DNA from: Dipteris shenzhenensis
Lineage: Eukaryota; Polypodiophyta; Polypodiopsida; Gleicheniales
Direction: 5' to 3' (one strand)
NCBI GenBank assembly: GCA_047967505.1
Contig: CM106540.1
Length of the DNA: 64,000 nucleotides
Shown: piece by piece, positions 36,796-47,851 of the stretch
How the letters are laid out: each line of letters begins with the position of its first letter
How positions within the stretch are numbered: position 1 is the first letter of the stretch
Notes under the pieces: generated by a model
Told to the model about the DNA's origin: nothing
The model's database searches: none
What the model saw: only the letters and a program-made list of their open reading frames with translations
Translations under genes and position numbers: made by a program

Positions 36796-37195
36796 CCTAA
36801 TGTACACAATACCTTTCAAAGGGCTCAAAGCACTAGCTGGAGAGAAAACTAAAAGGCACACAAATTTTCTCCAATGTGGCCATGGAGGTGAATATGCATC
36901 AAATGACTTCAATACATTTTGCAAACATCATTAAAATGAAAACAATTCACTTTAATCTAGAACAAAATGGAGTCACAAAAAGGAAGAATTAAAAAACACA
37001 TATTATTTCTTAAAGAAAAAACCTAATGTACACAATACCTTTCAAAGGGCTCAAAGCATTGGTTGGAGAGAAAACTAGTTTGCACACAAATTTTCTCCAA
37101 TGTGGCCATGGAGGTGAATATGCATCAAATGACTTCAATGAATTTTGCAAACATCATTGAAATGATAACGATTCACTTTACTAAAGAACAAAATG
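36796..37195 (+). pseudogene. Duplicated Copia integrase fragment
   Basis: Two diverged copies of a segment of about 180 bp start at 36796 and 37022. The first reads KGLKALAGEKTKRHTNFLQC, then GHGGEYASNDFNTFCKHH, which is the integrase block 'lRSDnGGEY.S..F..fC..h' around the second catalytic residue; the expected aspartate here reads H. The remainder of the element is not recognisable. Confidence 0.7.
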
Positions 37196-37199
37196 GACC

Positions 37200-40100
37200 A
37201 CAAGGGCATCCCCTCCTCTACCCTCATTGTGGTTCATAACAAACCATTTCCTTTTATTGTCTATCTGCTTTAGCTACCACCCCAACTTGTCCCCGCTAAC
37301 TTTTAACTCCTAAAGTGTAAGAAAATTTCCAATCCCTTCAACCATATTCTCATTAGGATTGGCTTAAACTCATTTGTAAACCCTTGAACATTTATGCTAA
37401 GAAAAGAAAATTTATCCTTGGTGTTGTTCTACATCGTATCTGTGTGTTTTTATTCTTCTTCTTCTTGTAATTGCCACTATGGGGGAAGTAGTAACCCTCT
37501 TGACATCCTCCTCTTCGCCATAGCGTTAGCCATGTTTGATCCCTTTTGTAATCCTTTAGTGTTACTAATCTTCTATTGTCTTCTTTCCTCTCTACCTACA
37601 TCGTCTTTTTCCCCTTGACCATTGTGAATGGTGGGCTCTTAGATTCACAAATAGCCTTGTCTACATTGAGTATTGCTCCTCAAAACTTTGGATGTTGGGG
37701 ATAAATTCTTCTTCATTTGATTCATCTATATCCAAACTTTCTTCCCTTCACCTCAAAAGTATTTCTAGTGTCTATGGCATTACTTTTTCCTTGCTTTTTG
37801 TCACCTTCCCTTAGGCATCTCTAATTTCCGGGAGCTTCTTGGTCTCCTCTTAGGCAATGGGTCGATGAACTTCTCAGCTTCTAACCCTAGTGGTGTGGAT
37901 AGTGTGTCAATCTGTAGGAAAAGGGACCATGGTAGATTTGGAAACTCTACCCAAATGGGGGCTTTTGAGGGTGGGGGCATATATGATGAAAAGGATGAAT
38001 CCCACATTTGCACCGACAGGGGTTGATTCCTAATAGTCTAGGTGCCATTTTAAAACAACAGCGCTGACCATTTCTAGCTTCTCAAAAAGAAACATCATGC
38101 ATCCATTTCTCAAGAAGTAGATATTGGTAACTATGAAGCTCTTATGTTGCACACCCAACCCTCAAGGAATACCACCGGTGGATGAGAACAATGAATGTAG
38201 CCTACGATGGTGCATGCAGAGAGTCTCATTTAGTAGTCCATTATGCACTTTGATGCAAGGGAGCCTACCTTGTTGAGGTTCACCATTGGGTCGAATATGT
38301 TCTTCACTTGAGGCAAAGCTTACTTTGTCTTCACCACCACCCGTAGCTCGTTTGGGAGAGGGCTTGGAGATTTGTCTTGCTTAAATACTGAGTATCTCCC
38401 AAGATGTTTGTTTTGGCACATTGGGGGCTTTAAAAAATCTCCTAAGTCCTCCCTAGATGGCTCCTACATATGAGTACTTATTCAGCAGATCGCATGATAT
38501 TTTTTCTCACCCCAGTCAACATGGTCGACTACACTCTTGGTCCACCTACTTTGGGTACTCTTTGACTTTGAAAGCAAAAGGTGGCTGAGTTCTCTATTTA
38601 CCTTCTACTTTCTGACTCCATCCATTTCCAAGGCCTTCTATCATATTTGAAGCTAAACGTCTCTGTCCTCCTCTTCCCAACTTGGCATTTCAATGTCAAT
38701 CCCATCCATCTCTTTTTACTTTGTATGAGTGCCTATCGTAATGGATCTATTCACCTATTGCATGTCAACATCAATCTTGTCAAGTTGAACATCAATTGTC
38801 ACAGGAGTTTTGTCAAGAATAGCAATAGAGGTGGCGGCAACCATAGTTTCTCCCCCATCACTAGTTGAGGCCATCTCTTCACATCTCTTCCTGTCACATG
38901 AGTCTCCAATAGTTGAATTATTATAATCTTTTAATATTGATCCCTTGACCAATATATATCAATTGATTTACTATATCCTTTAGTCTGAATACGTAACTAA
39001 GACTATCTCTATCTGTAATTTTGCTGTATTATTTAGCTAATTTTCTAGCATGGTGATTTTGGACTTATCTTTTGCATTGCACTTACCTAGGCCACCCCAC
39101 ACAATCCATCCATGCACCGCGTATTGCTAAAATAAGCCACCACTTCACAGTCCACTACCACATATTGCTAATAAGCCACCACTTCACAAACCATTACCAC
39201 ACCCACTTCCACTACCACAATGCACACCACTCCACTCACCAACCACACAAGAGCCTAGGAAGTCAAACATTCTAGTAGACTTCATCCTCTCAACTATCCA
39301 CACTAGAGATCGATGAGACATTGATGCAAAAGATTCTCTCCTTGGCCTTGTTTCCTAGAAAGCCACTCCAACTACCGCAAGGTGATTCTCAGATGCTTGA
39401 TGAAGAAACAACATTTTCAGTGACAGAAGATGACCAAGATCCCGTGGAATCACCACTTACCGATTCCAATTGGCACCAAGTAATTACCTCATTTTAGGCT
39501 TTTGATGACATCACCAATCTAAGCTACTAGAAATGAAATCTTCTTAACTTGAATTTATGAATGGCTGACATAATGGAAGTGTGTGCTCTTACAGAGTTTA
39601 TCCAGCATAGTTTAACATATCTACGAGGCAAATATGAACAGCATTTGTTCTCCCATGTGCTGGATAAAAGATGGGGATGCTGAGCTACAACCCAAGTGGC
39701 GGGAACTGGGAAATTATTTTAGCTTTCTATGGTGAGATTTCAGGGTAACCAAAATTTTGGTGAGCTATTAGTGTTCAACCAAAATTTGGATGAGATTTTA
39801 GCCCTAAAAGCTCACAAAATTTTTTAAGAAGAGCTCCAAAATCTCTCCCAAATTTCTAAAAAAGATCCCTAAAATCTCACCAAAATATATTTCCCTTCAT
39901 TGATTTGAACACACTTCGTTGACATGAGCAATGCTTGGAGCATGATCTCTTGAGAATTTTTGCTTTTTATAGCATTGCAAAATTTCTTGGACATAGTCTA
40001 CCGAGGATGCAGAGGACATTGAGTCCTTACTTTTTGCCTTTCCTTTTCTATTTGATAATGATTCCACTTCTGATGTCATTACTACTCGTTCATCTGATGG

Positions 40101-40300
40101 CATCACTGCTACTCCATCTACATAGCAATGTGTTGACAATCTTGATTTGCATCCTGCACATACGCATGCCTCTGATGATAGTGTTGATATTTATGTTGAT
40201 CTAGATGCCTATTGATTTTGAACATGGTTTTATTCATGATTGTGTTGATGACTTTGAAATCATTGATCATGCAATGGTTGCATGAAGACCCTACTACTTA
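37200..40300. other. Gene-poor stretch
   Basis: No recognised gene. Bases 39300-40300 may be the decayed central part of the Copia element that follows, because a Ser/Thr-rich, Asp-rich linker-like reading appears at about 40060-40215. The small frames 37394-37618, 37801-38013 and 38581-38952 carry no motif. Confidence 0.35.
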
Positions 40301-40309
40301 TACAGAGGC

Positions 40310-41860
40310 TATCTCTTCTACACAAAAGAGTCAATGGCAAGAGTCAATGGCAAGAGGCAATGGAAGCTGAATATGATTCTTTGATCTCTAAAGGTACATG
40401 GGTTCTTACTAAACTACGTCCTAGTCACACTCCTATCAAATGTAAGTGAGTTTATAAAACCAAAACCAAAGCTGGTGCTTCTTTTGACAAGTTTAAAGCT
40501 CGTCTGGTTGCAAAAGGATACTCACAAATTGTAGGAGTTGATTATCATGATACTTTTTCACCCGTTGTTCGTAACACAAGTATTCGGGTACTCTTGGCTT
40601 TTGCTACTCAATTTGATTTGGAGATTCATCAAATGGATGTGAAAACTGCTTTTCTTAATGAAGATCTTAAAGAGGAGATTTATATGAAGCAACCGGAAGG
40701 GTTCATACTTCCCGGTTAGGACCATCTTGTTTGTCGCCTTCATCGTGCTCTTTATGGTCTAAAAAACAAGCTTCTCATTCTTAGTACATGAAATTGATCA
40801 GTTTCTAACATCTCAAGGTTTCAAGTCTTGTTTCTTTGACCCCAACTTATATGCCAAACGTGATGGTGCTCTTTTTGTCATTCTTGCTCTTTATGTGGAT
40901 GACACCATACTTGTTTCCGACAATCTCGATTTCTTGCAACATGTCAAGAAAATCTTATCCTAAGCATTTGATATGGTTGATCTTAGTGACATTCATTCAT
41001 GTGTTGGTATTTAAGTTCAGTGATTTCGTCACAAGGGAATTCTGCTACTTCGACAAACAAAATTCATTCAAGATGCAGTTCAAAAGTTTGGCTTGACGAA
41101 CGCTCACTCTGCGACCACTTCTTGTCTTGTGAGCTCTGTCAAAAATACTCAATTGACTCATAATTTTGAGGTTTCACATCAACCTATGCCAATCTTGTTG
41201 GTTGCCTACAGTTTGTCGGTTTGAACACTCAACCAGATATTCTTTTTACGCCAATTTTCTAGGTCAATATCTGGCTGCTCCCTCAATGCAACATTGCTCT
41301 GCAGCAAAACGTGTTCTACTTCTGATTTTGGATCAGTTTATCGACGTTATACAGAATCATCTTCTATGATGTCTCTTGATCTTTTGGGATATACAGATGC
41401 AGATTGGGCAAGCTCTCACTTATCTATGCTGTCTACAAGCGGTAATTGCTTCTTTATCAATGGTTGCTTGGTCTCTTGGGCAAGTAAGAAGCAACGTTGT
41501 GTTGGTGTTTCTACCACAAAATTTGAGTATGTAGCGGCTTTTCTAGCAGCTCGAGAATTGGTTTGGCTGCGACAATTGCTTGTAGATATTAGTCATCCTC
41601 CATCATCCAGTACTCCTCTCAGATGTGATAATCAAAGTGCCAAAAGGCTAGCTAAAGACTATGTTTAGCATAACAAATCCAAGCATATTGCTATTCATTA
41701 CCATTATGTCAGACATGAAGAAAGGGATGATAATGATTGAACATTGTCCCACTTCTCAGATGATTATAGATATTCTCACTAAAGGACTTAGTGAGGCACG
41801 CTTCACAGTGCTACGATCAGAACTTGGAATTCTTGCAGCTTCTCTCTTCCAAGATTGACA
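40310..41860 (+). pseudogene. Copia RT and RNase H remnant
   Basis: From about 40339 the frame reads [52 protein letters not shown] and HRALYGLK (RT), with two stops. ALYVDDTILVSDN (the YVDD box) follows near 40890. RNase H is at 41294-41668 with GYTDADWASS, STSGN, WASKKQRCVGVSTTKFEYVA and CDNQSA; the final part becomes frameshifted. All catalytic blocks are still readable, but stops and shifts make it inactive. Confidence 0.85.
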
Positions 41861-42028
41861 CACCTATGGGTGACCTTTTGTATATAAATGCACATCTGCA
41901 TTACATACTTGTAAATAATTGTACAAATGATCAACTTGTATACTTGTATATAGGAGCTCAGGTTTTTCCCTTGTGCTCCCCAAGGGTTTTTTCATCCGTA
42001 GAGCTAGAGACCTTTGTTTGAGTGGGGG

Positions 42029-42162
42029 TGTTAGAGCTATATATATAGCTTGCCCTACTTGAACTAGGTCTCACCTATATATGTGTAACTAGTGATCAAT
42101 ATGAATCAGTCTTTGGGAGTCTATTTGGTGTGTCTATCATCTCTTCTTCTTCTCTCTCAACA
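42029..42162 (+). mobile_element. 3' LTR (134 bp) of the preceding Copia element
   Basis: A purine tract (gagtggggg) directly precedes TGTTAGAG; the LTR ends CTCTCTCAACA. A TATA-like 'gctatatatatagc' (itself a palindrome) and a pyrimidine-rich end are present. No matching 5' LTR was found. Confidence 0.7.
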
Positions 42163-42816
42163 TGGTGGACATGGCATTAGTTCAAGAAGCTAACAAGTAG
42201 AGGATACCAATGTCATTTATATTTTCCCTCACTTCAATTGTCCAAAGTACCTGACTATATTCGGACTAGTGATCTAGATAGAGCAATTCAATGATATCTA
42301 TGCTGAAGTCCTAGATCCTGCAATGGTAGCCTCAGTCCTTTTTTGGGGGTTACATATTATTTCGTTAAGAGATATCCCTCTCCATGCTTTGATTATCAAA
42401 TAGTGACACCTTAACACACAATTCCAACTGGTGTTTGATCCATACAAGGGTCTTGCACTAAACAAATGATCTGCATGTACCCATGAGTCCACAATCTCCA
42501 TGCCCATCACATTTGGACATTCGAGGACATGCATGATACTCATTTTTGGCCCCCACATCATATTTTTTACTAGATCTCCCAATGCCTCCTTGACAAACAC
42601 CAAGTTGTACACACTACCCAATCCCCAAAATTCTTCTCACTCCTTGATCCAAGGATGATCAAATTTAAGGGGGACATATTAACTACATTGGTTAGTAGGA
42701 CCAATTTTGCTAATTTGTGCTACTTTGATAGTTTTAGTAGCAGAGTTAGGAGAGGGTTTGTGGCTTGGATCCAATCCCAAGGGAATTGTAAAGCATGAAG
42801 AAAGAGTGTAATTTGA

Positions 42817-42930
42817 GACATTATAGGGTTGGACCTCCCTCCAAAAGGTGGAATTTATATAAGGGAAGACCTAAGACATTATAGGGTTGGCCCTCTCTAC
42901 AAAAGGAACTTATATAAGGGAAGACCTGAC
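42817..42930 (+). repeat. Tandem duplication with TATA box (58 bp)
   Basis: Two copies start at 42817 and 42875. Each holds 'gacattatagggttgg' and 'ttatataagggaagacct'. As at 34646, a duplicated TATA-containing segment suggests an LTR promoter. Confidence 0.8.
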
Positions 42931-43307
42931 CTGTGACTTTGGTCTTTAGTTGTTGTATGCTTTTTTGGAAATACAAGTTCAAGCTCTCTTGTTTCTCAAT
43001 GGTGTTTGCACTTCTTTTCCTTTCATGCCCTTTGTGATTGCCATTCTTGCATCTCTCCTTCCCTCTTCTTCTCTTCTCCTTCCCCCTCTTATTTGCTAAG
43101 TCTCCCTTTTCCTTCCCCTTATCTCCCTTGTGGAATCAAAATTGCATCGACTCGAGAGCGCAACATGAGTGACCCATGTGGATACCTCTTACACTCAAGA
43201 AGGGTGGCTTGGAATGAGCACTTGATCGGTGTTCCAAGAAGATCTCCATGACACGTGAGTCTCCACTACGGACTAAAACATTTGACTCCACATGGAGGAT
43301 AGGATGA

Positions 43308-43412
43308 GGAGGCTCCCACATCCTCTACCATTTATGAACAACACCATTTATGAGGAGACTCCCACATCCTTTACCATTTAAAAAGAGGCTCCCACATCCT
43401 CTACCATTTATG
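43308..43412. repeat. Three tandem copies around 'ctcccacatcct'
   Basis: 'gag(g/a)ctcccacatcct(c/t)taccattta' occurs three times, with unequal spacing of 31-46 bp. Confidence 0.85.
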
Positions 43413-43510
43413 GCATCTGAACTTAAAGAGGGGAAAACCTCTTTGATATGTAAAGTTACATAGCATAGGAGACTATTCTCTCCAAGTACTTTTCCTTACC
43501 ATATTAGCTC

Positions 43511-43614
43511 ATGTGTGTGTGTGCGTGCGTGCACGCCTACACACATGCACGTGCATGTGTGTGTGTTTGTGCACAAGTGCACGCACATGCATGCACGTTT
43601 GTGTGTGAGTGTGG
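43511..43614. repeat. Alternating purine-pyrimidine tract (GT/GC/AC)
   Basis: About 100 bp of nearly uninterrupted alternation, including 'gtgtgtgtgtgcgtgcgtgc', 'acacacatgcacgtgcatg' and 'gcacgcacatgcatgcacg'. The type is prone to form left-handed DNA. Confidence 0.9.
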
Positions 43615-44764
43615 AAGACAAGACAACAATCCCTTTTGCATAGTGAAAAGACAAAAGAGTCAGGGTAAAGGATAGAAAGAGAACATTATAGAATTAAGGA
43701 AGAGTTCGAGTATGTAGGTAAAGCACCTACGAAATTACATAAAAAGTATATAAGAGCTTTGATACGAAATGACAATAATGTTTTTGCAAAAAAAAAATTT
43801 GCAAAAAAAATTGGATCTTGGTGGTCTTGATAAGCATATCTTTTATTGAAGAGGAGAGTCTGCATACCTACCACCATCCAACAAGAAAACATGGTAACCA
43901 GCAATTTCTTCTCACTCAAGAAGAGAGCTGTGTCTTGCCATACTCCTCCTTCCTTGTCATTCTGTGTGCTGACTACCTGAAAGTCATGTTTCATCTACCT
44001 CCTTACTTGTCTAGTTTGATTCAGTGATCATTGATTGGCTCAAGCAATACCTCAGGCCTCTGTAAGTTGTCAACCACTCCAACCAATGCCATTCAATACT
44101 CCCATTTTGGCCATTTGGAGTCGTGGATCATTATTTGCTCCAATTTGCATCTAAATCACACCTAAGTCTCATAGTGGGTCTAATGTTCCATCATGAAGAT
44201 GTTTCTTTAAAAATCTTCATAAACACGAGAGTCCTCATTTTCCTTGACTTGGAACTAGAATCACATGTAAATAAAGGGAAATCGAACATGGGAATACTTA
44301 GTAACACTAGTAAGCCCCTTGTTTATAGCAATATTATTAATAATTCATCAAAGGGATTAATGTTCAATGCTTCCTCGTTCATTATGACTGATGGACGTAG
44401 TGGCCCCTAATGGGGAGGCTCATCATTTCCAATGAGGCTTAGCAATCCCCTTTATATTTCTTTTGTACCTTTTCCATAGGTCCAAAGGTTCTCAACTTGA
44501 TCTCTGAATCCAAAATCCATTCAATCGGTAAGATTAGTGCATCCTTTTCTCCATGTATCTATGCCCTAGGTTTGTCACAATAAGGTAACCATGTGTTCTC
44601 ATAATAGTATCATAAAAATTGAAAATATTCCAATGACTATTTTCCTTAATACTGGGAGGAGATCATCACTCTATTAGGGTGTTTTCAAGGGTTATCCAAG
44701 TGTTTCTAAGTGTTGCCAAGCATAGACACATCCAAGGATTGCAAGGTTCCCCCGGGGGGTAGGA

Positions 44765-44960
44765 AGGACATTGGACCTAGTCAAAAGAAACCTTGTTTGG
44801 CCTAATCTCAAGATTGATGTAGAACAATATGTTCGAAATTGTCAACAATGCCAAATCAATAAAGCGAAGCGCTTGAGTCGAGGTGGCATGCTGCATCCTT
44901 TGGAGATAACAGAGAATAAATGGCAAAGTATTTCCATAGATTTTATGGTTTAAACCAAAT
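44765..44960 (+). pseudogene. Gypsy integrase zinc-binding fragment
   Basis: The frame reads VKRNLVWPNLKIDVEQYVRN, then CQQCQINKAKRLSRGGMLHP and KWQSISIDFMV. This is the Ty3/Gypsy integrase pattern 'yWP.l..dv..yv..C..CQ..K....gll.Pl....W..is.DF'. It begins without the upstream HH pair and stops after a TAA at about 44951. The next 250 bp hold no further integrase reading. Confidence 0.85.
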
Positions 44961-45416
44961 TGGTGAGATTCATACCCACTAAGGAGTCTATTACAACCAC
45001 GCAACTCACTTAGTTGTCTAGCCTATATGGCCCAACCAAAATGGCTCATCTCTAGCTCTTGGGTGGTCCGGATGGACCTATGGTTGGGTGGTGACGCAGT
45101 AGCCCCCTTACCATGTTTTCTTGACACAAGAGGGGATTGCTCCGACCATGGCAATTTATGTACCCGAATTTCTTAGCAATGCATTAGTAAGGCATTGATT
45201 TAATAAGCTGATAAAAGGTTTTTTTGCATGCCCTCATCTGAAGGTCTAGTTGGAGATTTAGGTGGAGATGAGAGAAAGACTTGTTTACAAAATTAGCATT
45301 TGGAATTTTATGGTTGGGCTGAGTTGCACTTGCTATTTGCATCCCATCTCCCTCCCTGCCCCTTGCACTTGCTATTTGCATCCCATCTCCCTCCCTGCCC
45401 CTGACCTCGCCCCCCC

Positions 45417-45455
<39 letters not shown>

Positions 45456-46733
45456 GATGAAATTCATCTTGTTATGACTATGATAAGATCAAAGCCGTTC
45501 TAGTCGTATACAGTGTACTCATCTTAGTTCTAATTAGGTACCTATATTCACATAAAAAGTGGGAGTGTCATACGCAGTCATAGATCGTTAAAATGCCCGG
45601 CTGAAATAAAATATATACGTACAAAAACAAATAGTTGGCCATTAGAGAAAAGAGACTGGCCAGCTGCCAAGTTTCGCCTAGGCAGCCTCCCATTAGTAAA
45701 GGATATGCCAAGCCAACGCCCTTGCAGAGTGGACACAAGGTGTCAAGCATTGATGTGACCCTTCCTTCTCCCACACATGCAGCAAAAGCCTTTCAACAGT
45801 ACCCACAAGCAAGCCTGGTCTACTGATGCAACACTTAATGCAAAATACGACGACACCCTTCACAAATATTGCTATCAAATTACTCAGCATCATCCAATAA
45901 AAAGTACGACACCCTTCACAAATATTGCTATCCAAATTACTCAGCATCATCCAATAAAAAGTACATACACACAACCAGCACACCCCCCCCCCCCCGCGGC
46001 GCCCAAAAAACAAACAAACAAATAAAAAAAACACCCCCCAACAGAAGAAAAGTGAGCGACGGTCCATATTAAATAGACACAAGTTTTCACAAGCACAAAA
46101 ACTACAGAAATTGTCCAGAGTGCATGCAAGAATTTTTACTGCCACAAGATACCCAAATATGGGGTGGGCAATCACTTAATTTTAAGTCTTTCATTACCAC
46201 TGTGCAGAAGTTACAGTGTCCGAAATCAAAACTTTGGACATCACCATGGAATGAAGGCATCAAGGTAGAATAAGAATCATACATCCAATAAAACACCATT
46301 TCAAAAAAACCTTTACACTTTTCAAGCAAAATTGGTAGGTGATACAGACTTTCATGTTTGGAAGACTAGTGACAATTGCAGATGGATCTGATCTCCACTC
46401 CTGCCATCAGACCTTTGGTCTAGACTTTTGGCTTGGCACATTGCACATTGAAAGCATTAGGTCAGAGTCCCATGTGGTAGAACTGTTTTGTGTTGCATTG
46501 TGCCACGTCTCAGATCTGGATTTCTGCTATTCGGGGTTGTGTATTTCACCTCCATACAAATCAATAGATACAGCATCCCAATAAAGAAACAAAACATAAC
46601 TCGGCTTCTTCCTTCAAATGCAATTTCTGCCATGAGAGAAACATGAATACTCAGATGGCAGATTCATTACAAGATGCAAGACATTCACTGCTACAACAAT
46701 AGGTATCATGGCAGAAAAGGAGAGGAGAGATAC
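44961..46733. other. No gene seen; repeats, and possible 3' UTR of TBP at the right
   Basis: Contains a 38-bp tandem duplication at about 45325-45402, a (CT)n tract at 45420-45451, a 56-bp tandem duplication at 45851-45963 (starting 'cgacacccttcacaaatatt') and a C-run at about 45986-45998. The right part may include the 3' untranslated exon of the TBP gene, which is transcribed leftwards. Confidence 0.45.
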
Positions 46734-47356
46734 CATTGCTGTATCTTTCTGAACTCAGTCAAGACAGGGTAGATATTTTCAAATGCCTCATATATTTCGT
46801 CCCTGACCTGAAAATCCCCCAAGCATCAAATGGGTAAACTGATTCAAACTGGGGAATAGCCTCACAGCCAATTAACTAAAGGCCACCTGTACCTTTGCCC
46901 CTGTGAGAACAATCTTTCCCGACACGAATATGAGTAACACAATCTTGGGCTGCTTCATACGATAAATCAGCCCTGGAAATAACTCTGGCTCATACTGCAA
47001 AATACACATATTAAGTAACTGTCGCAAAACAAGCACTCTGTACACACGCAGGGTTTGAACAAGTCGAATTCTTACACTTGAGAAATGGCCATGAGCATAT
47101 GCAAGACCTTCCAATCTGATAGGGAATTTCACATCACAGGAGCCCACAATATTTTGAATTTTGAAATCCTGCACCAAACATTCATAGTTAAATCTATGTG
47201 CACAAATAGCAAAGAAAACTATGTAAAATCCTGCAAGCTCCACAATTATTGGTTCGATTCCATTACTTTGTAAACAGTGACATGAATCCAATTACATAGA
47301 AATTTACATACCTTGAACTGAGCAGGAAAGCCAAGCTTCTGAATTATACGTGCATA
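46734..47356 (-). CDS. TBP: TATA-binding protein (TBP), last four coding exons
   Basis: On the minus strand the exons are 47356-47312 ([15 protein letters not shown]), 47168-47076 ([20 protein letters not shown], then [11 protein letters not shown]), 46994-46893 ([20 protein letters not shown], then [10 protein letters not shown]) and 46807-46734 ([20 protein letters not shown], then KIQQ). All junctions have GT...AG, and the introns are 143, 81 and 85 bp. These are the 104 C-terminal residues, which is most of the second repeat of the saddle-shaped core that binds the TATA box and recruits TFIIA and TFIIB. After KIQQ comes TG|GTATC, so the stop codon is probably split by an intron (TG|A), as in other plant TBP genes. 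The exons encoding the N-terminal tail and the first core repeat were not found to 64000, so the preceding intron is probably over 16 kb. The exons are intact. Confidence 0.93.
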
Positions 47357-47851
47357 CTGCAATCCAAAGAAAACAGAGTCAGCCTATATACATCTCTTCG
47401 GAAGAGAATCACCCAATCTCACAAAACTAGAAAGGTTTGAAGAAACAGAAAGAGAGCCATCTGGAGCTCCCTGCTCCCTGCTAGCTCCCATCACACATCT
47501 TCCAACCCACATTCATTGCTGCTTCTCCCTCTTGCATGTTCTTTTGCCCCTTTGCCTTCATTTGCTCTTCCTGTTAAACTGTTTCCATTCGTCTCCAGCG
47601 TATCCCAAGCCGGCACCCTTTTCCTCTGTTTGCTGGTTTTCCCAGTCCTTAGCTGGCCATGAGCCCGAAGGTGCCTATATACCTAGATGAGTCCAGGAAC
47701 ATGCCCAAATTCATCCTCTAAAAACACAATATAGTGCAGTTTCAATCTCATGATAGTCACTCATAAGGCTGAAAACCATAAATTCCCTCTCACACAGCAG
47801 GGACTAGCTACTATGACATCCCCACTGATGTCATTAGCGCCCAACAGTGAG
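47357..47851 (-). other. Probable TBP intron, unique part
   Basis: Between the TBP exon and the Gypsy LTR no coding exon is visible. The last five bases before the LTR, GTGAG, resemble the five after the other LTR (GTGGG), the likely target duplication of the Gypsy insertion. Confidence 0.55.

Larger units (their letters stand above)
42163..44760. other. Gene-poor stretch with tandem blocks
   Basis: No recognised gene. It contains the local repeats listed separately. The frame 42298-42621 (minus) has no known motif. Confidence 0.4.

Noticed and set aside
45693-46175. Minus-strand frame of 160 codons
   Set aside because: It spans a tandem duplication and a C-run, and the translation is low complexity without motifs.
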